Source: Tachypleus tridentatus (lineage: Eukaryota; Arthropoda; Merostomata; Xiphosura; Limulidae). Taken from it: a DNA stretch of 64,000 nucleotides. The notes beneath the pieces are model-generated. The model was not told the origin of the DNA. It did not search any database and saw only the letters and a list, made by a program, of their open reading frames with translations. The position numbers and the translations under genes are program-made. The DNA lies in assembly GCF_004210375.1 (NCBI RefSeq), contig NC_134834.1, forward strand, positions 95,918,170-95,982,169, in the 5' to 3' direction. Position 1 is the stretch's first letter; the number at the start of each line of letters is the position of its first letter. Shown here one piece after another: positions 1 to 11,799 of this stretch.

Positions 1-371
1 AAAATACTTGTAAAAGAACTAACACCAAAATTGAACCTTGAAACAAACACCTTGATACCTACATTAATTAATAACCTAACATCTACAGTGACTTCAACGA
101 ATCCCGTCATCTCATACCAGTAGACGCTATCGCCCCTAAGACACCTACAAGTTAGCTTTACACTAAACGAAACTAATAGAATATTAAAATGTAACCAACT
201 TTAACTTAACTTTAAAAACAACCAATTAATACAAAAAATGGAAACGAACAATTTAACTGCAACCTGAAACTAAATCAAGGACAAGTCAACGCATGTCTTT
301 AATTTAGTTTTATGTTGCAATTTGGGGTTCATTTACGATTATGAATGTCATCTCTGATTTGGTTATTTCAG

Positions 372-635
372 CCTGGCATGACCAGGTGGGTTAAGGCGCT
401 CGACTCGTAATCTGAGGGTCTCAGGTTCGAATTCCCGTAACACTAAACATGCACGCCCTTTCAGCTCTGGGGGCGTTATAATGTGATAGTCAATCCCACT
501 ATTCGTTGGCAAAAGAGTAGCCTAAGAGTTGGCGGTGGGTGATGATGACTAGCTGCTTTCCCTCTAGTCTTACACTGCTAAATGAGGGACGGCTAGCGCA
601 GATAGCTTTGCCCGAAATTCAAAACAAAACAAACC
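372..635 (+). mobile_element. SINE A copy, near full length
   Basis: This is the first copy of the commonest repeat of the window, called SINE A here. It has a tRNA-like head with an A box (like TGGCCAGGTGG) and a B box (GGTTCGAATTCC), a central body with the recurrent stretches CACTATTCGTTGG and GATGACTAGCTGC, and a 3' tail ending in GAAATTCAAAACAAAAC. The loop region of the head reads CTCGTAAT, which would fit a CGT (Thr) anticodon, but the acceptor stem does not pair, so it is not a working tRNA. No protein is encoded. I could not find a convincing target-site duplication. Confidence 0.9.
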
Positions 636-639
636 CTAA

Positions 640-985
640 TTTGTTTACCGACACTATTTGAAAGAAAATAATTATCTTACTATACAAGTACGTAACGTAT
701 AATGAATTTTATATATTTATGTACTATAAGTAAATATTAAAAATTAGAAATAAATCGATCTTTCATTCTAAAATGTATCCAAAGCCGACTGACGCAGTCT
801 GAGCGTCTGACTATTTACTGTATAACGACCATAGTATGAAATATTTGTACGCGAAATGAACTGCTTAGTTGGAATGTGAAAATGGTGAATTTATAAAACG
901 TGAAATAATTTTTTCTTGTTATTTATCCCAAGAAGTTTGAAAGATATTGAACTAAAATGTATAGTTTGTCCATTTTGTAGAAATG
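640..985. other. AT-rich spacer, nothing recognised
   Basis: Between the first two SINEs I see no coding pattern, RNA gene or repeat that I can name. Confidence 0.5.
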
Positions 986-1261
986 CTTTGTTTATTTGTT
1001 TGGAATTGTGCGCAAAGCTACACGTGAACTATGTGCGCTAGCCGTCCCTAATTTAGTAGTGTAAGACTAGAGGGAAGGCAACTAGTCATCACCACCTTTC
1101 GTTAACTCTTGGGCTACTTTTTACCAACGAGTAGTGAGATTGTCCGTCGCATTATGACGCCCCCACAATTGAAAGGGCATGCATGTTTGCTGTGACGGGG
1201 ATTCGACCCCACAACTCTCGGATTACGAGTCGAGTTCCTTAACCGTCTGATTATGCCGGAA
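986..1261 (-). mobile_element. SINE A copy with 12-bp TSD
   Basis: This is a minus-strand SINE A: the tail (TTTGTTTGGAATTGTGCGC) is on the left and the tRNA-like head, ending TTATGCCGG, on the right. It is flanked by the direct repeat TTTGTAGAAATG at 974-985 and 1262-1273, which fixes both ends and shows insertion by target-primed reverse transcription. Confidence 0.92.
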
Positions 1262-1273
1262 TTTGTAGAAATG

Positions 1274-2142
1274 AACACAACACTTGTTTTTCTTAATCGG
1301 TCAGAAAACCGTAACAGATATTACTGTTACATCATTTATTAAGGTATTCAAGTTTAGATGCGACATTTCCAGTCACACTACAAACATGAGTATTGACCAA
1401 CATGTGAGTAACGAACAAGGGTCAAAACACTGGGCACTCTTTGGTGACTTTTCTGTGAAAGTTTCCTTGTTTGCGTGAGTGTGTGTGCGTAAAATAATAG
1501 ATCAAAATGAATATAAATTCATAGGTTCGGAGTGCATTCTTGGTGTACAGCATTTGCTAAATACTCAACCTGAACAAATTCTTTTGCAAGAATTCTGTTT
1601 ATCTTGTTTATGAAGATGTATTTTCTTTACGTAGTCATATTGTTCAACATTTCATTATTCTCTCGTTACTACTTTGGTATTATCTAAAATAGGCATATTG
1701 TATTTCAAATGAGGATTCGCTCAGGAAATGATGAAAATGAAGTCTATTTTTCTTCTGGAGAAGAAACGATTTTGTTTAAGTTCACGAAAATTCAGAGGTT
1801 CATTTTACGACCACCACATTATGAGAAAATCGCAGGATATTATAGCACATATCGCTTCTAATGAATGAAAGATTCTCATATTTTATATTTTCGGTAAACG
1901 TCACCATTAATTATTGTCTGACCTGTTTTTTACTTTAATATTTATATATATTTCTTAGTGAGACCATCTTTCTTGACGCTGTTAATTATTATGAAACATG
2001 ATAACAAAATAGCTGTTTGTCAGTCATTAGAAACGATCGTCTTACTACATTTTTCTTTTCTCAAGTTCATGTGAAACTTTACAGCTCTTTACTTACATGT
2101 ATTTATAGTAGGGTAAAACACATCACTTTTAAACAGTCAACT
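1274..2142. other. Spacer with no recognised gene
   Basis: Short open frames occur (for example 1284-1478 and 2017-2205), but they have no recognisable domain, and the second runs into a SINE. I regard them as chance. Confidence 0.5.
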
Positions 2143-2154
2143 TACTATATTTGG

Positions 2155-2428
2155 TTTGTTTGTTTTGAATTTCGCGCAAACCTACTCGAGGGCTATCTGT
2201 GCTAGCCGTCCCTAATTTAGCAGTGTAAGGCTAGAGGCAAAGCAGTTAGTCATCACCACCCACCGCCAACTCTTGGGCTACTCTTTTACCAACGAATAGT
2301 GGGATTGACCGACACGTTATAACGCCCCTACGGCTGAAAGGGCGAGCATGTTTGATGCGACCAGGATTCTAACCCGCGATCCTAGGATTACGAGTCGAAA
2401 GCCTTAACACACTTGGCCATACCGGACC
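2155..2428 (-). mobile_element. SINE A copy with 12-bp TSD
   Basis: This is a full-length minus-strand SINE A. The exact direct repeat TACTATATTTGG lies at 2143-2154 and 2429-2440. The tail is (TTTG)n-rich and the head ends in CCATACCGGACC. Confidence 0.93.
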
Positions 2429-2440
2429 TACTATATTTGG

Positions 2441-3128
2441 ATATCTACATATTGGCTTGATTTTTTTTATTTGGATATCTACATTTTACGTCTAAATGAA
2501 AGATATTTCATGATAAGGAAACACTTTTAAAAATCCACGTTAGTAAATATAACTGTTTCGAAACAGTCAAATAATACCTACTTCGTTTATAAGTAAAGGA
2601 TCTTTTATAATTATGATTGTCAACCCATTTTAGGTATCTTGATTATTTTCTATGTGAATAATAATGTGAAAAATAAATATATATACAACAGATATTAGAC
2701 TTTACCTTGAACTGTTATGTGTTACTGACCATGTGACGCCCACCTAACAATAGTGTAATATCAAAGTTTAATTTAAAATCAATAATATTACTGGTCAAAT
2801 AGAACTTTGGGTTATAACAGCCCTATATTCTTATTTAGTGACTTTCAGTGTTAATGGTGTTATTTATAAAAATTACTTTAAAGTTTATGAATTTTATTTA
2901 TATGGTATGATATCAAGGGAATAATCTATATAAAATGGTAAGTTCTTGCTATTTTCTCCATAAGTGAAGTAACTGGTTAAAGAGTAATATGTGATGAACT
3001 GTAAACTGGTGACAAGTTACCGCTTTCAGCCAACCTCTTCTTTCTAAACACTGAAGACGAATTGAGATTATAAGGTTATCATCTTTCCCTAACAGAAGTG
3101 TATGGGCGTGGCCGTGTGATCATTTTTA
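2441..3128. other. AT-rich spacer
   Basis: I see no gene, RNA or known repeat in this stretch. It ends at the TA target site of the mariner MITE. Confidence 0.5.
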
Positions 3129-3130
3129 TA

Positions 3131-3538
3131 TTGGGTTGAGGAATAATTCGTGAGCGTTTTGTCAAGTTACCAAAATATATTCATAAATGAAACGCTTTCG
3201 CAAAATATTTCATGTCATTTGGTAGATAATTTTTTGCTCTAATAGATGGCATGTTTGATTTTCATATGTCTTTAATTTTTGCTTTCATTTTCAGCTCATT
3301 AAATGGAATGTCAAGTGGACAAAATCGAGCATTTTCGACACCATCTGCTTTTCGCATTTAATTTCTTGCAATTTCGTTTCAAACAATGCATACTATATAC
3401 CTAGGTATTACATGAAATAAAGTATCATAATAAATGTTTTGGGTGTAATGTGTTCATGCATTGAAGTATTGTATAGTCTTGCATGTTATGCTTGAATGAA
3501 ATTATTTAAAAACGCTCACGAATTATTCCTCAACCTAA
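3131..3538. mobile_element. mariner-like MITE with 30-bp terminal inverted repeats
   Basis: This 408-bp element starts with TTGGGTTGAGGAATAATTCG and ends with its reverse complement. The terminal inverted repeats (3131-3160 and 3509-3538) agree at 29 of 30 positions. Both sides carry a TA dinucleotide (3129-3130 and 3539-3540), the target duplication typical of Tc1/mariner transposons. The inside has no usable reading frame, so it is a non-autonomous element that would need a transposase in trans. The near-identical ends suggest fairly recent movement. Confidence 0.9.
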
Positions 3539-3739
3539 TATCAAAGTTTACCCAGCTTGAATTCAATCCGAGTTCTTACGGACCTATGAGGTAGTTAGTT
3601 TCAATGTGTTCTGAACTTTTAATGAAAAATGGATTGAAACATAGTAAACTTATTATTTTTAGTTAAAACAAAATGAATTATTAGACGAATAACATAAAGG
3701 CTAAAAAATAAGTTGTAATGGTAGTCCAGTTCAATTGTA

Positions 3740-4012
3740 TTGTTTGTTTGGAAATTTCGCACAAAGCTACTCGAGGGCTATCTGTGCTAGTCGTCCCTAA
3801 TTTAGCAGTGTAAGACTAGAGGGAAGGCAGCTAGTCATCACCACCCACCGCCAACTCTTGGGCTACTCTTTTACCAACGAATAGTGGGATTGACCGTCAC
3901 ATTATACACCCCCACGGCTGGGAGGGCGAGCATGTTTAGCGCGACGCGGGCGCGAACCCACGACCCTCGGATTACGAGTCGCACGCCTTACGCGCTAGGC
4001 CATGCCGGGCCT
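3740..4012 (-). mobile_element. SINE A copy, left part of a SINE A/SINE C composite
   Basis: This is a full-length minus-strand SINE A. TTCAATTGTA lies just left (3730-3739), a close match TTAAATTGTA just right (4013-4022), and an exact copy further right at 4143-4152, after an adjoining SINE C. The pair may therefore be nested or inserted together. Confidence 0.88.
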
Positions 4013-4049
4013 TAAATTGTAACGCTTAAACGAGCCAGCCAGGATCCGA

Positions 4050-4142
4050 ACTTGAAGATATCCGCTCAGCCCACCGAGAGGAATCGAACCCCTGATTTTA
4101 GCGTTGTAAATCCGGAGACATACCGCTGTACTAGCGGGGGGT
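4050..4142 (-). mobile_element. SINE C copy, truncated tail
   Basis: SINE C has a tRNA-like head that reads, on the minus strand, GCGGTATGTCTCCGG, then AACGCTAAAATCAGGGG, then the B box GGTTCGATTCC. This copy keeps the head and the GGGCTGAGC junction, but the 3' tail is degraded. The exact repeat TTCAATTGTA follows at 4143-4152. Confidence 0.8.
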
Positions 4143-4220
4143 TTCAATTGTAAAAGCAAAACAATAAATTTATTCCAAACAAAAAAATTAACCCTCTTTG
4201 GATTTTTTCTTTACCGCACG

Positions 4221-4334
4221 CCTCCAGTGGCACAGCGGTGTGTCTGCAGACTCAGACTGCTAGAAACTGGGTTTCGATACCCGTGGCGGGTAGAGCACTG
4301 ATAGTCAATTGTGTAGCTTTGTGCTTAATTCCAA
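4221..4334 (+). mobile_element. SINE B copy
   Basis: SINE B is a short (about 115-120 bp) tRNA-derived repeat. Its A-box-like TGGCACAGCGG and B-box-like GGTTTCGATACCC are followed directly by the tail AGCTTTGTGCTTAATTCC. It lacks the long central body of SINE A. The tail is related to those of SINE A and SINE C. Confidence 0.85.
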
Positions 4335-4411
4335 ATAAGAAAAAACTCTACAGCATAATTTAGGAGACGCTCCAATGTGATTTGATTATTAAATATTATT
4401 GTATTTCCACC

Positions 4412-4676
4412 TGCTCGGCATGGCCAAGTGTGTTAACGCGTGCGACTCGTAATCCGAGGGTCGCGAGTTCGCATCCCCGTCGCGCCAAACATGCTCGCCC
4501 TTCTAGCCGTGAGGGCGTTATAATGTTATGGTCAATGCCACTATTCGTTGGTAAAAGAGTAGTCCAAGAGTTGGCGGTGAGTGGTGATGACTAGCTGCCT
4601 TCCCTCTAGTCTTACACTGCTAAATTAGGGACGGCTAGCTCGAGTTGCTTTGTGCGAAATTCAAAAACAAACAAGC
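4412..4676 (+). mobile_element. SINE A copy with TSD
   Basis: This is a plus-strand SINE A starting at CTGCTCGGCATGGCC and ending in AAAAACAAACAAGC. It is flanked by ATTTCCACC at 4403-4411 and 4677-4685. The open frame at 4382-4594 is only a chance reading through the SINE. Confidence 0.9.
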
Positions 4677-4689
4677 ATTTCCACCGTAT

Positions 4690-6330
4690 TGTTCTTTAAG
4701 AAATCTTTGTTACATCCAAATTATTCTGTTACTTTGAATGTAATAGTTTTTGGTCGACCCATGTCAACAACAACAACAAGAAAGCACTGCGAAACACTAG
4801 TTTTCTCGTTAGAAAAATGTTTCTATTCTACTTTTTATTTCCTCAAATAAATTGAATATTCTTATTGTTTCCTGTATTTCACATCTTGGGAAGAATATTG
4901 GTGTTCTTAGCTGTGGATATCTTGTACTCTACTCTGATCCAAACTGGACAAAAGATCAATGTCTTTCCAAGAATTATCTATAAGAAACTTTCACTCCTAT
5001 GCGTCATCGTTGTCTTCAGCTATGTGTTGTTATCTCTCAACCTTTTCTAGTTCAGAGTTTGAATACCTATTTTCCGAACTACCTATCATGTTCACCATAA
5101 ATATATATACTTACAATAGATCTCAAATTTTCCCTTTCTATTTTTGGGCGTAGAACTTACAAATAAATGTTTTTGTATTCTTTGTTTTGGTATTGACATC
5201 AAATCCGTGTTAAACAAGATTGGTAAGGTGTAGTTTAGAGAGATTCCGTTCTGATAATAATTTCTGTTATAATTTCAAATGCTGGTTTCTTTTTGATGAA
5301 TAATTCTATATTCATGTCTACCTTAACAGATGACTCAAACCCACGTGACTCGGTTTTTTTAGCTGTTACTCTAATCGTCTAAGAACCTGATCCCTCTTTG
5401 AAGTCTTCCGTATTCACTGTATGGTTCTGCGCCATCTCGCTTATTTTAGACCACATAAGGATTAGGAAATCTATTTAAACCGAATTGGTTAGTTTTGTGC
5501 TGATCGTGAAATATTTTCTTGTTAGTCAAAATCTGGTTTTTTTTTTCCCATTTTTTCAGGAAACTTGCTCACCTGTCTTTACTATTAATATTCTTTCAGT
5601 TGTTGGGAATGAATCCATAGAATTGATCTCGTGACGTCACAGCCAAATCAACCTCTTATGCTGCAGTCATATATCAACCCTTTCTAACATGGATTATAAA
5701 CATGCTATCAGAGAGGGATTTGAGTCGATTGTGTGGAAGATTAGAGATGAACATAAAACTGGCGAAATGTTCAAGGTCTTTCTTAATTTGGAACGATTAG
5801 TATCCAATTTCCACATCACTCAACCATTTTCCACGTCTTACTTTCTTACAGACGTCTGGATGATCAAAATCGGTAACAGCTTGGATATTTATTAACTTAA
5901 ATTCCCTGTAGGTTTGGTAGAGTAGTTAAGAATAAATTTTACTTTACTTCTAGGCAATTGGACTTTGTGTATTACTGTCGATGCATTTCGGCCGTAGACC
6001 CAGTCGCTCAATCGTGATTGAACTATGTGCTTTATGTATATTTCCTGGCATTTATTTAGATCGGTAGGTGGAGATAGTATGTAAGTGTATTAGCGTTAAG
6101 CGTTATAAATTGGTACCATTGTTTATGTGTGGTTGCTTACCTACATTGTTATATGTTAAATTAAGTTATCCTTCGCAACCCACTGACTCACGGTGTGTTC
6201 TCATTGGCTGGATATTCCTATCTCGGCCAATATATCTTTCAGTGACAAGACGCCAATAGAGGGTTATTGATATGAGGGTAAAGAGAACTCTAAAAAACAT
6301 TGTTTTAGGGATTTACTAACTTTCTGTAGT
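4690..6330. other. Long spacer; one unexplained short ORF
   Basis: This stretch of about 1.6 kb has no repeat I recognise. The plus-strand frame 5689-5895 (68 codons, starting MDYKHAIREGFESIVW) has a less AT-biased, more protein-like composition than its neighbours and could be a lone exon, but I recognise no domain and see no supporting neighbour. I leave it uncalled. Confidence 0.35.
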
Positions 6331-6334
6331 CTTC

Positions 6335-6450
6335 TGGTGGTACAGCTGTAACTAAGTCTTAGGATTTAAAACGCTAAAATCAGGGATTTGGTTCTCTTTG
6401 GTAGACACATAAGTTACCCAAATGTGGTTTTGCTATAACAAAAACACAAG
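6335..6450 (+). mobile_element. Diverged SINE C-like copy
   Basis: The series TGGTGGTACAGC, AACGCTAAAATCAGGG and TGTGGTTTTGCTATAAC follows the SINE C order (head, B-box region, tail) with many changes. The B box is eroded to GGGATTTGGTTC. This is an old copy. Confidence 0.65.
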
Positions 6451-6704
6451 CCTTCTATAATAATTATATGACTAGCTTCTACCAAACGCTTCCAATAGTT
6501 AACCTACTGTTTTGAAGTTCTTGAGGTCAGTTAGTGTTTTATCACTTTAATAATGTTGATTCTTGGTTCTCTTTTACTGATTTGACACAAAATCGAAAGC
6601 TACAGTGGTTGATATTGAAAGTAAGTCACAGCAAAGAAGGAAACCCATCTTGACATAATTAAATATAATAATGATAACAAGAACGTAAACGTTAAGAACA
6701 ATTG

Positions 6705-6828
6705 AACAGTTGGCGGTGGGTGTTATTGGCTAGCTGCTTTCCATCTATTTTACCACTTCAAATTAGTGACGGCGAAAGCAAGTAAACCTCGAGTGTCTTT
6801 AAGTAAAATCCAACGAAACAAACAAATC
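6705..6828 (+). mobile_element. SINE A 3' fragment
   Basis: Only the second half of SINE A is present, from GTTGGCGGTGGGTG to the AAACAAACAAATC tail, with several substitutions. The tRNA-like head is missing (5' truncation). Confidence 0.75.
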
Positions 6829-7077
6829 ATTGCATTTAAGAAATTAAAATATTCAGTTGGTTTTGGTGGACACAGAAAACAGCCCGGTGGTTTTCAAATT
6901 AAAAAAAAAAAATTGAGAGTTTGTAACACTAACATTTGATAGCAGTGGTAGAACAGCACATGTATTCTTATTCACATCTCTGCACTTAACATAAACGTAG
7001 AATAAATTAAAATAAGTATTATAAGAAATTTTAAATATTATAACTATTAAATATGACATATTTCATACCGAGTAAGT

Positions 7078-7353
7078 TTTGTTTGTTTTGGAATTTCGCA
7101 CAAAGCTACTCGAGGGCTATTTGTGCTAGCCGTCCCTAATTTAGCAGTGTAAGACTAGAGGGAAGGCAGCTAGTCATCATCACCCACCGCCAACTCTTGG
7201 GCTACTCTTTTACCAACGAAAAGTGGGATTGACCGTCACATTATAACTCCCCCACGGCTGGGAGGGCGAGCACGTTTGGCGCGACTCGGGCGCGAAACCG
7301 CGACCCTCAGATAACGAAGCGCACGCCTTAACGCGCTAGGCCATGCCAGGCCC
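7078..7353 (-). mobile_element. SINE A copy with 11-bp TSD
   Basis: This is a full-length minus-strand SINE A flanked by the exact repeat ACCGAGTAAGT at 7067-7077 and 7354-7364. Confidence 0.93.
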
Positions 7354-7389
7354 ACCGAGTAAGTGGTAGAAAAATAATTACTGTGTTGC

Positions 7390-7496
7390 CGACGAGTCAT
7401 CGGTACATTTACGAAATTACAACGTTAAAAACTGGGGTTCTACTCCCTGCGGTAGACACAGCAGACAGTCTAATGTAGTTTTGCGAAGAGACGCAA
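7390..7496 (+). mobile_element. Diverged SINE C/B-like copy
   Basis: The recognisable sequence is an eroded tRNA-like head (TTACAACGTTAAAAACTGGG, then GGTTCTACTCCC) followed by the GTAGACACAGCAGACAG junction. The tail is poor. Assignment to family C rather than B is uncertain. Confidence 0.5.
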
Positions 7497-7625
7497 ATAA
7501 TTACTTTTAGTATTAACTCTCATAATCAAAATAAATATATTACTCTGAATTATCTTATTATACATGGGCTTTCCTTCTCTTAAGTTACCTATAATTCATA
7601 TTTTGGTTTTAACTTCAAAAAGTGC

Positions 7626-7898
7626 TGGCCCGGCATGGCCAGGTGGTTAAGGTGCTCTACTCTAATCAGAGGGTCGAGGGTTCGAATCCCCATTACACCA
7701 AACATGCTCGCCCTTTCAGCCGTCGGGGCGTTATAATGTGAAGGTCAATTACACTATTCGTTGGCAAAAAAGTAGCTCAAAAGCTGGCGGTAGGTGATTA
7801 TGACTAGCTGCCTTCCCTCTAGTCTTACACTGCTCAATTACGGATGTCTAGCGCATGCAGCCCTCGTGTAGCTTTGCGCGAAATTTAAAAACAAACAA
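7626..7898 (+). mobile_element. SINE A copy
   Basis: This is a full-length plus-strand SINE A, from CTGGCCCGGCATGGCC to AAATTTAAAAACAAAC. The A box (TGGCCAGGTGG) and B box (GGTTCGAATCC) match the RNA polymerase III internal promoter pattern. I found no clear TSD. Confidence 0.9.
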
Positions 7899-7904
7899 AG
7901 AAGA

Positions 7905-8588
7905 GTGACCCCTCAGCAAGTATCAACGGTAAGTTGAAGCACTACAATCCGGAGTTCGATTCCCCAAAAAATGAACTTGGAAGAGTAATTATTTTAGGAA
8001 CACAAATAGCACGTTATAAAAAAGAAATCATAACGAAAAGATTACAGCTTTAGGTGTGTGTGAAGGTGTATGACTTTCCGAATATACGGAAGTTATTTTG
8101 ATGTCCATTCTACCGTTCTCAGGTAGTATAATGAATTTGTTGTTGTTTCTGGGAGGACTTTACCTTGGACATTAATAGAATAATGGATATTACATAGAAA
8201 ATAACACACAGACTTTACAAAGGTTTTGGCTCTCACTTCAAACAAAAGTCTCTGAATCGTCTCCTGGCTTGTGAGTAATCAGATTGATCGATACAAATTG
8301 CAGAGCAGTAAGTCCGAGAAATGAAGAACATTTGGTTAGAGAATGTACAGATGCAATGCAAGAGAATACAATGGGTGTTTGAGTGTATTTTGATAGAATA
8401 TGTGGAAGAAAACACGATTACGATTCTTACAACCAAAGCTACAACAAATTAAAGTACTTATTGCTTCGGTGTAATGTTAAACAGAAAAAGTCCTCAGAAC
8501 GGCTATAAAAAGTAACCAAATAATTGTGGTCTCTAATAGTTCTAATAAAATTTTCATTGTCTTTTTTTTTCTTTGTGTGTGTGGCAAT
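7905..8588. other. Spacer with no recognised gene
   Basis: A B-box-like GGAGTTCGATTCCCC near 7950 may be a further tRNA-SINE scrap. The rest shows nothing I can name. Confidence 0.4.
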
Positions 8589-8589
8589 G

Positions 8590-8854
8590 TTTTTGAATTT
8601 CGCGCAAAGCTAGACGAGGGCTATCTGCGCTAGCCGTCCCTAATTTTCTAGTACAAGAGTAGAGGGAAGGCACCTAGTCATCACCACCCACCGTCAACTC
8701 TTGGGCTACGCTTTTGCCAACGAATAGTGGGATTGACTGTCACATTATAACGCCCCCACGGCTGGGAGGGTGAGCATGTTTGGTGCAACGGGGATGCGAA
8801 CCCGCGACTCAGATTACGAGTCGAACGCCTTAATCCACCTGAACATGCCGGGCT
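8590..8854 (-). mobile_element. SINE A copy
   Basis: This is a minus-strand SINE A, slightly shortened inside the head. The tail (GAATTTCGCGCAAAGC) is on the left. Right of it lies a small tandem duplication of an 18-bp unit containing CTGTCAAGATGAACAG (about 8894-8930). Confidence 0.88.
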
Positions 8855-8999
8855 CGACAAGACAGACTTATGAAGTAACCCTTTGGAACTGTGCTGCTGT
8901 CAAGATGAACAGTGCTGTCAAGATGAACAGTTGCCAGGTTCATCATGTCGAGTAGTGACAGCGTCTTCTGTAACAACGGGGCAAAAATCCAAAGTAAGT

Positions 9000-9760
9000 T
9001 TCATATAATTTTTTCGACCTCTCTATTATCATTATTATGTTTAACTGTAACATTTTTATTTCTTTTTTTTTCTTGCATAACAATGCTCGTACTTACGATG
9101 AAATATTACTGTTGGTTTATTATTAAAACTAACATTATTGAAATTACAATTTAAATTATCATGTCACTTTTTCTATATAAAATATATCCACATCTCCCAA
9201 GTTGAGTTTTTAATTTACACTGAGACTGCCGGCAATTGAAATTGTTGGTAAAAATTGCAAAAACCGGAACTTAGGAATGTAAATGAAATAAGTATTTTAT
9301 ATTCCAGGAGATAGGTGTCGTCTTACACACATATTTATTGTTTTTGTTCGGCGTTTCTTTCATATTTAAAGTTATATAAATTTATGAGACGAATATGGTT
9401 TATTTTCTAAAAGCCACTTAAATTTATTCGCCCAATAACAATACAGAGTGGTGTGTTTTGAAGCTTCCAGTGTCAGTTAGTTTTATATTTTTCATATAGT
9501 TGACTGTCCTTCGCTGATTCAGGTTATAATAAATTAAAAGCTGCTTTATTTCTATGGAAGAGTTGCTGCTGAAAATTTGATTAGCCAACTTCGTCTTAGT
9601 ATTACTAGAGTAGGTGTTACTGCTTATATGTTGTTGTTTTCTAAAGCGGTTTATTAGCAAAGAAAAACACATATCATTTTGACATAAAGAAATAATAAAA
9701 TGACAGAAAGATAAATCATACTTTAATTTTATATTTATGTTATTGGTAATAATTCAATGG
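9000..9760. other. AT-rich spacer
   Basis: I see no supported feature. The minus-strand frame 9424-9672 has no recognisable domain. Confidence 0.45.
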
Positions 9761-9773
9761 CTTTTCGGTCAGG

Positions 9774-10053
9774 GGCCTGGCATGGCCTAGCGCGTTAAGG
9801 CGTGTGCTTCGTAATCTGAGGGTCGCGGGTTCGCGCCGAGTCGACAAACATGCTCGCCCTCCCAGCCGTGGAGGCGTTATAATGTCACGGTCAATCCCAC
9901 TATTCGTTGGTAAAAGAGTAGCCCAAGAGTTGGCGGAGGGTGGTGATGACTAGCTGCCTTCCCTCTAGTCTTACACTGCTAAATTAGGGACGGCTAGCAC
10001 AGATAGCCCTCGAGTTGCTTTGTGCGAAATATCAAAACAAACAAACAAACAAA
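9774..10053 (+). mobile_element. SINE A copy with 13-bp TSD
   Basis: This is a full-length plus-strand SINE A. The flanking repeats CTTTTCGGTCAGG (9761-9773) and CTTTCCGGTCAGG (10054-10066) differ at one position. The tail ends in (AAAC)n. Confidence 0.93.
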
Positions 10054-10432
10054 CTTTCCGGTCAGGCTGTTTGTTGCGTGACGAGTCGTCAAACTAGTTT
10101 TCCTTTTACTACTTCCTGTAAACGCTAACTCTACAACGAAATATACTCGTCTGAGTGACAATTCAGGTTGATACGTCCCTTTAGGTGACGCTGTATTGCA
10201 GTGGTGAGGTTATTCAAAGTATATTTTTTTTATATACCTTCTAGACGTATTTCGAATCATTGAGATATAAATAATGCATTACATTATGCAGATGGACCAC
10301 CACATGGACGACAAAATTGAATCAGAAACTAAAGGAATCTCACAGAAATTCTTAAAGTGGATTTTGCTTCAATTTTTCGTGTTCACTTATATTGTTTCAT
10401 TTTTATTACTTGCAAATTGGCATTTCCATTAC

Positions 10433-10475
10433 AAAAAACAAACAAACAAACAAACAAACAAACAAACAAACCAAA
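10433..10475 (+). repeat. (AAAC)n microsatellite
   Basis: This is a run of about eight AAAC units. It has the composition of SINE A tails but no SINE body is attached, so it may be an orphan tail. It creates the KQTNKQTN-like repeat in an otherwise meaningless frame at 10274-10576. Confidence 0.85.
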
Positions 10476-10479
10476 CACG

Positions 10480-11690
10480 AGTATTTTGTCATGCATGGTT
10501 CCTGGCCAATACGATTGCAATGCCCAAGTGCAATTATAGTTTAGTTACTATTTTTATGACAGATTCTAATGATTAGCTAATTTTCTTATTTCAGGTTTTG
10601 GACGCTAACCTGCTACTGTCTTTGGTGGCTAAGGTTCAATTCTGGGTCATCCCGAAAGGGAAGCGTGAGTGTGCTATTTACATATCAAGTATGTCGATGT
10701 CTATATTCACAAGGAATGATGTAAAACGTGTTTTCTTTATATACTGGTCTCTAGGTGATTGTTGTGCATTAATTTTGTTGTAACCTTTGTGTACTGTTCC
10801 GAATTTAAGGAGTGCGGCTACATGTCTGTAATTTTCTCTCTTCTAATTCTGGGTGTTTATTTATTTTAAGTGTTTCTGGTATCCACTGTCAAGCAAGGAT
10901 GTAGTTATGTGTCTTTCTTTCATTTCCACGATAGTAAAACTGACAACCTTCTGTAGCAGTGCTATCTACTTTCATCATGATGATAAATACCACCTATAAT
11001 AAGACAGTTTATTCATACCTACCAGCACTTGTTAAACCTTACACGGAGCATCTTAAACACGGCAATTTTAAGTTCTTTGATATGGTGGCTAAGATATCTT
11101 AAAGTAACGTTCTTAGTAAGTCTACAGTGAGAATTTAATAATTCATGAACTATTTGAACAGATAACATCCCACGGTAAAATTCACGATATAAATAAAAGG
11201 TAACAAACTTCCAACTTTGAGATGCGGTGGTTATTAAGATACATAATTCATGCACTTTACAGTTGATTTGTAAAAAAACCCACGGTTCGACTATAAGAAG
11301 TGAAGATAAAAACAACTCAATACGATAAACTCGTTTTTAGTTTACTGTTGTAGACGATGAGAAACATTTATAATATCGAAGACGCTACGAAGAAAGAATA
11401 AAAATATATCATTGCAACCAACGAAGTCCCGAAATCGTTATAAAAACATCTAGAATTAGCAGTAAAACACAGTCATATTTTTATATAACTATCTATTGTT
11501 GGTACAGCGTGCGAAGATCATTACACAATGTGAAAGAACTCGGCAAACGACAAACAATTTAAAGACCAAATAGAAAGTAAAACCATCGTTTTATGACATG
11601 TGTTGTAAATGTAGACTCCAATACACGTATGAAACAAACGGCCAACGAACTTTACAATTCCGAGCATGATAGTCATATAAGACTCGGTAA
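10480..11690. other. Spacer with no recognised gene
   Basis: Small frames on both strands (for example 11019-11315 minus) carry no domain I know. I see no named repeat. Confidence 0.45.
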
Positions 11691-11695
11691 TCATC

Positions 11696-11790
11696 AGTCA
11701 TGCTGAAAGGAAGAGCATAGTTGGTGTGACGGGGATTCGAATCAGCGACCCTCAGATTACGAATCGTGTTCTTTAGCCACCTGCCGCCAG
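11696..11790 (-). mobile_element. SINE A head fragment
   Basis: Only the tRNA-like head and its junction remain on the minus strand (GGTGTGACGGGGATTCGAAT as seen on the plus strand, then TCAGATTACGAATCG). The body and tail are missing, which is not the usual 5' truncation, so a deletion is likely. Confidence 0.75.
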
Positions 11791-11799
11791 ATAAGAATC

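Noticed and set aside
4382..4594. Open frame of 70 codons on the plus strand
   Set aside because: It is a reading through SINE A; similar frames appear in other SINE copies (28017-28220, 8770-8955, 12954-13217).
7626..7700. tRNA genes in the SINE heads
   Set aside because: A and B boxes are present, but the acceptor stems do not pair and each head continues into a SINE body and tail.
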